From Chloroflexota bacterium (GTDB lineage: Bacteria; Chloroflexota; Dehalococcoidia; DSTF01; JACRBR01), in contig JACRBR010000113.1 in the NCBI GenBank assembly GCA_016213125.1, positions 1-10,821 of the forward strand: a stretch of DNA of 10,821 nt, given 5' to 3'. Made by a program: the position numbers and the translations under genes. Shown in pieces: positions 5,558-10,821 of this stretch. Position 1 is the first letter of the stretch, and the number at the start of each line of letters is the position of its first letter. The notes under the pieces were generated by a model that had not been told where the DNA came from, searched no databases, and was given only the letters and a program-made list of their open reading frames with translations.

Positions 5558-6466
5558 ATGCAAAAGCCAGCACTGTCCCTCGCCGCCGTGCCCGGCCGCC
5601 GGAAGGCCACCATCGACCTCGCGAAGGAGATCGAACGCCGCGGTTTCCAGGGCATCTACATGCCGTCGTTCGGCGACGCCATGGGGCTCGGCGTGGCGCT
5701 GGCCCTCGAGACGGATCGCATCCCCTTCGGCACGACGGTGCAGCCGATTTACCTGCGGCAGCCCGCGGACTTCGCCGCGGCCGCGTCGTTCATCCACGAG
5801 GTGTCGGGCGGGCGTTTCTGGTTCGGCGTCGGCGTCACGCACGGCCCTGTCCATCGCCGGCTCGGCGTGACGCCGGGCAAGCCGCTGGTCGACATGCGCC
5901 GCTTCGTCGAGCAGGTTCGGGCCGTCTCGCAGCAGGGCGGGGGCGAACTGCCACCGATCGTGCTCGCGACGCTCCGTGACCGGATGCTGCGGCTTTCGGC
6001 CGAGATCGCGGAGGGCGCGGTGTGGGCGAACGGTTCGCGCTCGCGGATGGCGCACTCGCTCGGCCTGTTGCCGGCGGAGAAGCGGGCGAACGACGCCTTC
6101 TTTATCGGCGACATGATCCCCACGTGCATCAGCGACGACCGCGAGGCCGCGGCTGCCGTGATGCGCCGCACGCTGACCGGCTACGTGGTGCTGCCGAACT
6201 ATCGCAACTACTGGATCGAGGCAGGTTACGAAGAAGAGATGCGCGCGATCGAGGCGGCGCAAGAGGCTGGTGATATGGCGAAGATCCCGTCGCTCATGTC
6301 CGAGCGATGGCTGCGCGACGTTACGCTGTTCGGTCCGGCGGCTGAGGTGCGCGAGGGCGTCGAGCAGTGGTACGCGGCCGGTGTGCGGACACCGATCCTC
6401 GTGCCGTCGAGCGCGCAGGGCGGGCAGATGAAGGCGTTCGAGGAGCTGTTCGCGGCGTTTGAATAG
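5558..6466 (+). CDS. LLM-class (luciferase-like) oxidoreductase, probably F420-dependent
   Basis: A 302-residue member of the bacterial luciferase-like TIM-barrel family, whose members use F420 or FMN to reduce or oxidise small substrates. Visible landmarks are the early barrel strand with RGFQGIYMPS, the strand IPFGTTVQPIYLRQP, the helix-strand unit ASFIHEVSGGRFWFGVGVTHGPVHRRLGV (typical of the F420-binding subgroup) and LPPIVLATLRDRMLRLSAEIAEGAVW, where a barrel strand leads to the phosphate-binding side. The C-terminal part ends with FGPAAEVREGVEQWYAAGVRTPILV, normal for the family. Length is slightly short but complete. The substrate cannot be read from sequence. It is the first gene of a same-strand run with a caspase-like lipoprotein, crotonase and acyl-CoA dehydrogenase, which suggests but does not prove a link with lipid breakdown. 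F420 rather than FMN use is inferred from the GVGVTHGP signature. Confidence 0.88.
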   Translation: MQKPALSLAAVPGRRKATIDLAKEIERRGFQGIYMPSFGDAMGLGVALALETDRIPFGTTVQPIYLRQPADFAAAASFIHEVSGGRFWFGVGVTHGPVHRRLGVTPGKPLVDMRRFVEQVRAVSQQGGGELPPIVLATLRDRMLRLSAEIAEGAVWANGSRSRMAHSLGLLPAEKRANDAFFIGDMIPTCISDDREAAAAVMRRTLTGYVVLPNYRNYWIEAGYEEEMRAIEAAQEAGDMAKIPSLMSERWLRDVTLFGPAAEVREGVEQWYAAGVRTPILVPSSAQGGQMKAFEELFAAFE

Positions 6467-6532
6467 CCGGGTCAAACACGGCGAGCGCCGTGGAACGGCC
6501 GGTTTCAGGGCGGATCCATGCGAGGGCGAACG

Positions 6533-6538
6533 AAGGAG
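6533..6538 (+). promoter_or_regulatory. Ribosome binding site fixing the lipoprotein start
   Basis: AAGGAG lies nine bases before the ATG at 6548. Starting there puts the signal peptide at the N-terminus; the earlier ATG at 6518 would add ten charged residues in front of it. Confidence 0.7.
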
Positions 6539-6547
6539 TTGGCACCG

Positions 6548-8671
6548 ATGCGGACGCGAAGCATCCTACTGATCTCTGCGATGGCCGCAGCCATCGCGAT
6601 CTTCGCGGCGTGTGGAGGCGGAGACGACCAGGGTACATCGAACTCCTCAGGTGAACCTGACGGTGACGTGTCGGGGACGTGGGTGCTCGACCACGACTCT
6701 GACGGTACGGAGCCGCTGGAGAACACCACCGTGACGCTCGTGCTGGCCGATAGCGAGCTGTCTGTGCACGCCGTGAGCCCCGATGATGAGCTGACGGATG
6801 TCGGAACGTACAGCGTTAGCGACGGCAGGATGACCATCAAGTTCAACGAGCAGGGAATCGAGGCAGCGGATCGACCCTACAAGGTCGAGGGCGACACGCT
6901 GGAGATCCCGGTGAAGATGTTCAGCGAGGGGGATGGGTCGTCGATCTGGCGACGATCGAGCGAATCGGCGGAGAGTGAGCCATCGCCGGATGACGGCGAC
7001 TCCTCTCCTGGCGCGGGTGCCGGTGGCGACGCGGGGTTCTCGACGGATCTTGAGGCAGACTGGAGCATCTACGATCTCGACGAGTACGCCACCGCCGCAG
7101 CGATGAAGACGTTTGTGGAGAACCTGAACGGCGGAGGCATGGCATGGGAAGACGCGGTCAAGGCAGCGGCTGATACAGCGAAGACCTTCGATGATGTCGA
7201 CTCGGTGGTGATATCGCCAAACGGACTCAATGCGGTCATCAAGTACAAGGACGGAGGCGAAGAGGACCTCATCACCGAGCGCTTCAGCACCACCGAAGGC
7301 GGGGCTGTGTCCATCGCTCCGCGTGTTTCGGAGCCGCTGGTGTCGAGCGCCCTGCTGACGACGGCCACCTGTCCGGCCTTGCCAGCGTCGCCGCAAGGCG
7401 TGGTGAAGGTGCCCGGCGGAAATGTCGCGGAGCCGGGGCGTGAAGGTCTGCAGCCCAAGGGCGGGTACGGCGTCACCGTGTACAACGCAAAGGCCCAGCC
7501 AAAGCCCACCACCAGCGCAGACTCGCCGCCATCGTCTGAGCGAAACGCGCTCTTGTTCGCGCCGCTGTACCAGGTGCCCCATCCCGGCCCGCGCTACGAC
7601 AAGGCTGGTAACCCCATTGTTGGAACATGGTCCGGATTCCGGGAGGCGACCGACGGCGACGACATCGGCTGCGTAAAGGCGGCCCTGGAGCGCGCCGGAT
7701 ATCGCACGGACCTGATCGTCGGCAAGATCGAGAAGAAGAAGCCTGTGCACACTGGTATCGACGCGATCGTCGAACTGACAAACAAGCTCACTTCGACGAG
7801 GTACGGCGCGATCTACTTCCTCACGCACGGATCGGCGTTCGACAACAACATCATCAAGCTGGAGATGGGCACACTCGGTGAGGAAGAGCGCGAGAAGGTG
7901 CTCGGCAATCGGAAGATCAACCACCAGGAGATGACCACGCTGGAAGACGCGATCCGCGAGGAGATCCTGAATCGCGCGGGGTTGCCGCTGGATGACGATC
8001 TCAAGCGGACGATCCGCGCTAACGTCGAGGTCAATGGCCGCCTGGAACTCTGGGTGTCGTCGGACTTCTTCAGGCTCCTGCGCGAGAAGAAGGGCCTGGA
8101 CTTCAGCCATACGCTGGTCTTTGTGAACGCCTGCTCCTCGGCCGCGAACAACGGTCTGGTGAACGCGTTCGAGGCGCGAGCGTTTCTCGGCTGGGAGCGG
8201 CCACCTGACATGAACTTCGCGAGTAACGCCGCGCAGGTGTTCTTCGACGAGGCGACGGACAAGGCGCGTTCGGCCCGGAACGCGTGGTCGATGTGGGGGC
8301 GGTACCAGCGATTCCTGGAGATCGCGTCTGGGAGGAAGCGCCCTGATCGAACGAAGGTGGACATTCTGAAGGCGTTCGGCCCCGGCGGGTTCGAGTACCC
8401 GCGAATGGCGGACCAGACAGTGATCCTCATCTACCGGATCCGGCACGGACCGGCGTCCGCGTCGTCTGACATCGCGAAGAGTGTCAGTGTCGTGAAGGCG
8501 TGCTCCGACCAGTTCTGGTCGGCGGGTACGTCGACAGGGCTGAAGAGCCCGGCCTGTCATCAGCTCGAGTTCGGGAGCCACCTGCCAACGAACGAGGAAG
8601 TGGCCGACGCGATTTTTGACGCCGGCGGTGGCGGAGATCAACCCTACGGGCGATGGACGATGGCGGATTGA
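6548..8671 (+). CDS. Lipoprotein with lipocalin-like N-terminal region and caspase-fold (clan CD) peptidase-like domain
   Basis: A 707-residue exported protein. Residues 1-21 form a lipoprotein signal peptide ending in FAAC, with Cys22 the lipidated residue. A lipocalin-like beta region opens with SGTWVLDHDSDG (about 38-135), followed by a Ser/Asp/Glu/Gly-rich linker and an uncharacterised mid-section (about 175-330). From about 333 a caspase fold is recognisable: NALLFAPLY (first strand), the helix ALERAGYRTDLIVG, AIYFLTHGSAFD with His427, and HTLVFVNACSSA with Cys529, followed by ARAFLGWE, a strand typical of CHAT and gingipain-like enzymes. His427 and Cys529 form a plausible catalytic dyad. 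The 102 residues between them are longer than usual and contain a charged helical insertion (about 440-505). The C-terminal about 100 residues are unassigned. It follows the LLM gene by 81 bp and precedes the crotonase by 29 bp. Protease activity is inferred; a CHAT-like or C25-like relative is possible. Confidence 0.75.
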   Translation: MRTRSILLISAMAAAIAIFAACGGGDDQGTSNSSGEPDGDVSGTWVLDHDSDGTEPLENTTVTLVLADSELSVHAVSPDDELTDVGTYSVSDGRMTIKFNEQGIEAADRPYKVEGDTLEIPVKMFSEGDGSSIWRRSSESAESEPSPDDGDSSPGAGAGGDAGFSTDLEADWSIYDLDEYATAAAMKTFVENLNGGGMAWEDAVKAAADTAKTFDDVDSVVISPNGLNAVIKYKDGGEEDLITERFSTTEGGAVSIAPRVSEPLVSSALLTTATCPALPASPQGVVKVPGGNVAEPGREGLQPKGGYGVTVYNAKAQPKPTTSADSPPSSERNALLFAPLYQVPHPGPRYDKAGNPIVGTWSGFREATDGDDIGCVKAALERAGYRTDLIVGKIEKKKPVHTGIDAIVELTNKLTSTRYGAIYFLTHGSAFDNNIIKLEMGTLGEEEREKVLGNRKINHQEMTTLEDAIREEILNRAGLPLDDDLKRTIRANVEVNGRLELWVSSDFFRLLREKKGLDFSHTLVFVNACSSAANNGLVNAFEARAFLGWERPPDMNFASNAAQVFFDEATDKARSARNAWSMWGRYQRFLEIASGRKRPDRTKVDILKAFGPGGFEYPRMADQTVILIYRIRHGPASASSDIAKSVSVVKACSDQFWSAGTSTGLKSPACHQLEFGSHLPTNEEVADAIFDAGGGGDQPYGRWTMAD

Positions 8672-8700
8672 GTCGTTCGCGGCGTTGAAGTGAGGACGAG

Positions 8701-9387
8701 ATGAGCGAGCTGACCACGTACGAACTGAGCGACAACGTCGCCACGATCACGATGGACGACGGCAAGGTCAACGTGCTGTCGCTGGCAATGCTCGGTGACA
8801 TCAACACCGCGCTCGACAGCGCCGTTGCGGACAAGGCAGCCGTCGTGCTTGCGGGCCGGGAGGGCCGGTTCTCCGGCGGCTTCGATCTCGCGGTGTTCCG
8901 GGGCGGCGGGACTGATGGCATCAAGATGCTCCGAGAGGGCTTCAGCCTGTCGGAGCGGCTCCTTTCGTTTCCCACGCCGGTCGTCGCCGCCTGCACCGGG
9001 CACGCGATCGCAATGGGGGCGTTCTTGCTGTTGTCCGTGGACTATCGGATCGGGGCGGCGGGTCCCTTCAAGATCCAGGCGAACGAGACGGCGATCGGGA
9101 TGACCCTGCCGACGGCTGCGTATGTAATCACGCGGCAGCGCCTGACCCGAAGCCACTCCCACCGCGCGCTCGCGCTGGCCGAGGTGTACGCGCCCGACGA
9201 TGCCGCGACTGCGGCGGGCTGGCTTGACCGTGTCGTGGGACCGGACGAGGTGGTCGCTGCCGCGCGAGCCAAAGCCGGTGAGTTGATAGCCCTGAACATG
9301 CAGGCGCACTCGGCGAACAAACTCAAAGGGCGAGCCGAGGCGCTGACGGCATTGCGCGCTGCGATCGACGCGGAGTTCCCGGTATGA
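8701..9387 (+). CDS. Enoyl-CoA hydratase/isomerase (crotonase) family protein
   Basis: A 228-residue crotonase-fold enzyme acting on acyl-CoA thioesters in the cytoplasm. The two oxyanion-hole segments are seen as FSGGFDL (57-63) and TGHAIAMGAFLL (99-110), followed by DYRIGAAGPFKIQANETAIGM (from 114), where Glu129 occupies the position of the first catalytic glutamate of enoyl-CoA hydratase. The second catalytic glutamate is not obvious in the helix RALALAEVYAP, so an isomerase or other crotonase reaction is as likely as hydration. The protein is shorter than the usual 260 residues, lacking part of the C-terminal helical region; the close resemblance to short mycobacterial crotonases argues it is complete. 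GAGGA lies four bases before the ATG, and the 29-bp gap to the lipoprotein gene suggests cotranscription. Confidence 0.93.
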   Translation: MSELTTYELSDNVATITMDDGKVNVLSLAMLGDINTALDSAVADKAAVVLAGREGRFSGGFDLAVFRGGGTDGIKMLREGFSLSERLLSFPTPVVAACTGHAIAMGAFLLLSVDYRIGAAGPFKIQANETAIGMTLPTAAYVITRQRLTRSHSHRALALAEVYAPDDAATAAGWLDRVVGPDEVVAAARAKAGELIALNMQAHSANKLKGRAEALTALRAAIDAEFPV

Positions 9388-9449
9388 CTGCGAAAACCGC
9401 AGTTTTCAGCCGTTGTCAGGTATGGTCGCTGGCCGAATGCGAACTCATG

Positions 9450-9478
9450 TTGGCTATTGGCTCCGCTTTACTTAGACT
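9450..9478 (+). promoter_or_regulatory. Promoter of the acyl-CoA dehydrogenase gene
   Basis: TTGGCT (9450-9455) and TAGACT (9473-9478) are spaced by exactly 17 bp in a stretch visibly richer in A and T than its surroundings. Transcription would begin near 9485, leaving a leader of about 32 bases with a strong ribosome site. This is the best promoter in the window and suggests the dehydrogenase can be transcribed separately from the upstream genes. Confidence 0.6.
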
Positions 9479-9507
9479 TATTTCGCCTGAACCGAAACGC
9501 CCAGGCC

Positions 9508-9514
9508 GGAGGAA
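9508..9514 (+). promoter_or_regulatory. Ribosome binding site of the acyl-CoA dehydrogenase
   Basis: GGAGGAA sits just before the ATG at 9517 and decides this start over an in-frame TTG at 9457 that lies within the promoter. Confidence 0.8.
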
Positions 9515-9516
9515 GC

Positions 9517-10743
9517 ATGGATTTCAACGACACACCCGAAGAGGCCGTATGGCGTAAGGAGGTCCGCGACTTCCTCGAGAACGAGTACCCCGACGAGTTT
9601 CGCGGACGCGGTCCCCGGCGTGGTCCGGGTGCTCGCAGCGACGCGGAAGACGCGGGGGAGGGTCTCTTTCGCGACAAGACGAAGGAGAGTGATCCCCTGA
9701 AGCGGTGGCGCGCGGCCCTGTCGTCGCGCGGATGGGTGGCCCCGGCGTGGCCGAAGGAGTACGGCGGCGCTGGCCTGGACACCAAGAAGCAGTTCATCCT
9801 GAACGAGGAGTTCGCCGAGTTCGGCGCGATGAACATCGGCGGTTTTGGCGTGATGATGCTGGGCCCGACGTTGATCGTGCACGGCACGGAAGACCAGAAG
9901 AAGGAGCATCTGGCGGGAATCCTTAACGGCACCGTGCAGTGGTGCCAGGGGTGGTCCGAGCCCAACGCGGGGTCCGACGTCGCTTCCGTGCAGACGCGCG
10001 CGGTGAAGGACGGCGACGACTACGTCATCAACGGCCAGAAGATCTGGACGACGGGCGCACAGTTTGCCGACATGATGTACATGCTGGCGCGGACCGATCC
10101 TGACGCCCCGAAGCACCGAGGCATCAGTTACTTCCTGCTCAATATGAAGGACCCCGGCGTGACGGTTCGCCCGCTGATGACGATGGCCGGCAGCGCCGTC
10201 TTCAATGAAGTCTTCTTCGAGAATGTGCGCGTGCCCGCGCGCAATCGTGTCGGCGAGGAGAACCGCGGCTGGTACATCGGTACCACCACGCTGGACTTCG
10301 AGCGCTCGTCAATCGGCTCATCGGTGGGCATCCGAAAGTCGATCGAGTCGATGATCGAGTTTGCGAAGAAGAACCCACAGATCGCGGTGGGCGCGAAGAA
10401 GCGCGAGGTTCAACTCGCATTCGCCGACCGCCTTATCGAGGCGAACGTCGCGAAGCTGATGTCATACCGCGTCGTGAGCATGCAGAACGCCGGCCTGGTG
10501 CCGAACCACGAGGCCTCGATGTGCAAGCTGTTCGGCTCGGAGATGCAGCAGCGCATCGCGGCGCTCGGCGTGAAGCTGAACGGAATGTACTCGCAGATCA
10601 TCGGTGGCAAGCCGGAGTGGTCGCCCGCCGGGCGCTTCGGCATCGGCCAGGTGGCGGCGGTGTCGTCGACGATTGCGGGCGGGACGAGCGAGATCCAGCG
10701 GAACATCATGGCTCAGCGCGGCCTCGGCCTGCCGCGCGACTAG
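9517..10743 (+). CDS. Acyl-CoA dehydrogenase (FadE-type)
   Basis: A 408-residue flavoenzyme that introduces the alpha-beta double bond into an acyl-CoA, passing electrons to ETF. The three domains are visible: an N-terminal helical domain with GWVAPAWPKEYGGAG (72-86), a beta domain with QGWSEPNAGSDVAS (144-157) and INGQKIWTTGAQFA (181-194) that bind substrate and FAD, and a C-terminal helical domain ending in IAGGTSEIQRNIMAQRGLG (386-404). The usual medium-chain-type catalytic glutamate before GTxxIQ is absent (Gly there). Glu262 in LDFERSS matches the alternative catalytic position used by isovaleryl-CoA dehydrogenase and some mycobacterial steroid side-chain dehydrogenases. Residues 29-58 form an Arg/Gly/Asp-rich insertion in the first domain. 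The gene has its own promoter 129 bp after the crotonase, and the two are natural partners in beta-oxidation. Substrate chain length or sterol use cannot be told. Confidence 0.95.
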   Translation: MDFNDTPEEAVWRKEVRDFLENEYPDEFRGRGPRRGPGARSDAEDAGEGLFRDKTKESDPLKRWRAALSSRGWVAPAWPKEYGGAGLDTKKQFILNEEFAEFGAMNIGGFGVMMLGPTLIVHGTEDQKKEHLAGILNGTVQWCQGWSEPNAGSDVASVQTRAVKDGDDYVINGQKIWTTGAQFADMMYMLARTDPDAPKHRGISYFLLNMKDPGVTVRPLMTMAGSAVFNEVFFENVRVPARNRVGEENRGWYIGTTTLDFERSSIGSSVGIRKSIESMIEFAKKNPQIAVGAKKREVQLAFADRLIEANVAKLMSYRVVSMQNAGLVPNHEASMCKLFGSEMQQRIAALGVKLNGMYSQIIGGKPEWSPAGRFGIGQVAAVSSTIAGGTSEIQRNIMAQRGLGLPRD

Positions 10744-10749
10744 ACGATC

Positions 10750-10775
10750 CACGAATAAACACGAACCGCCACGAA
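10750..10775 (+). repeat. Three CACGAA direct repeats spaced 10 bp apart
   Basis: CACGAA begins at 10750, 10760 and 10770, each followed by four variable bases. The exact 10-bp spacing puts all copies on one face of the helix. It lies between the dehydrogenase stop and a perfect palindrome. CACGAAG-type short repeats occur between genes in various bacteria, so it may be part of a dispersed intergenic element. Confidence 0.7.
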
Positions 10776-10778
10776 GAC

Positions 10779-10810
10779 GGTGAAGGGACGGAGCGCTCCG
10801 TCCCTTCACC
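10779..10810. terminator. Perfect 32-bp palindrome, probable bidirectional terminator
   Basis: GGTGAAGGGACGGAGC is followed immediately by its exact reverse complement, giving a 16-bp inverted repeat with no spacer. In RNA it would form a long GC-rich stem with a minimal loop. It lies 35 bp after the acyl-CoA dehydrogenase stop. No T tract follows (ATTACG), so termination would be of the stem-only type or the structure may protect the mRNA 3' end. It may instead be a dispersed palindromic repeat. Confidence 0.7.
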
Positions 10811-10821
10811 ATTACGCACCA

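Noticed and set aside
5519..6475. Minus-strand frame of 318 codons opposite the LLM oxidoreductase
   Set aside because: Arg/His-rich antisense frame; the plus-strand product matches a known family end to end.
6647..8641. Long minus-strand frame of 664 codons opposite the lipoprotein gene
   Set aside because: Arg/His/Val-rich shadow of a high-GC gene with no recognisable domain; the plus strand has a lipobox, ribosome site and domain motifs.
9388..9448. Small AT-richer stretch after the crotonase as a possible terminator
   Set aside because: AAAACCGCAGTTTT forms only a short imperfect hairpin without a T tract beyond it; not strong enough to call.

Overview
This is a high-GC bacterial window whose gene content suits a free-living aerobic heterotroph with coenzyme F420. 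The best guess is a member of the Chloroflexota (Dehalococcoidia-like), with Actinomycetota as the alternative. The reasons are the F420-type luciferase-like oxidoreductase, mycobacterial-style crotonase and FadE-type acyl-CoA dehydrogenase, single-helix-anchored extracytoplasmic proteins, genome-encoded CCA on both tRNAs and signs of leaderless transcripts. The taxonomy is an inference from composition and families, not from a marker gene. No mobile element, CRISPR array or phage gene cluster is visible.

Layout, left to right. A plus-strand gene for a membrane-anchored HmuY-like protein (55-729) is followed by a minus-strand block read right to left: dut (2708-2277), tRNA-His (2168-2093), a membrane-anchored protein with two tandem copies of one domain (2069-984), and tRNA-Arg (941-866). 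The N-terminal 22 codons of the longest reading frame of the membrane protein are tRNA-His sequence and should not be annotated as protein. Divergently from dut runs a gene for an anchored class A beta-lactamase-fold protein that has lost its nucleophile and general base (2803-4128). Next comes an overlapping gene pair: a Cro/C1-type (XRE) regulator (4242-4685) and an ImmA/IrrE-like protein whose HExxH site is replaced by RIVAR (4682-5308).

The right half is a plus-strand run: an LLM-class oxidoreductase (5558-6466), a 707-residue lipoprotein with a lipocalin-like N-terminal region and a caspase-fold (clan CD) domain bearing a plausible His427/Cys529 dyad (6548-8671), a crotonase (8701-9387), and an acyl-CoA dehydrogenase (9517-10743) with its own promoter. 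The crotonase and dehydrogenase, and possibly the LLM enzyme, point to fatty acid or sterol-like acyl-CoA breakdown. The run ends in three CACGAA repeats spaced exactly 10 bp apart and a perfect 32-bp palindrome.

The most interesting items are the XRE/pseudo-ImmA pair, the catalytically degenerate beta-lactamase-like protein next to it, and the surface-anchored caspase-like lipoprotein embedded in a lipid catabolism run. All functional statements rest on motif reading by eye; no homology search was possible.
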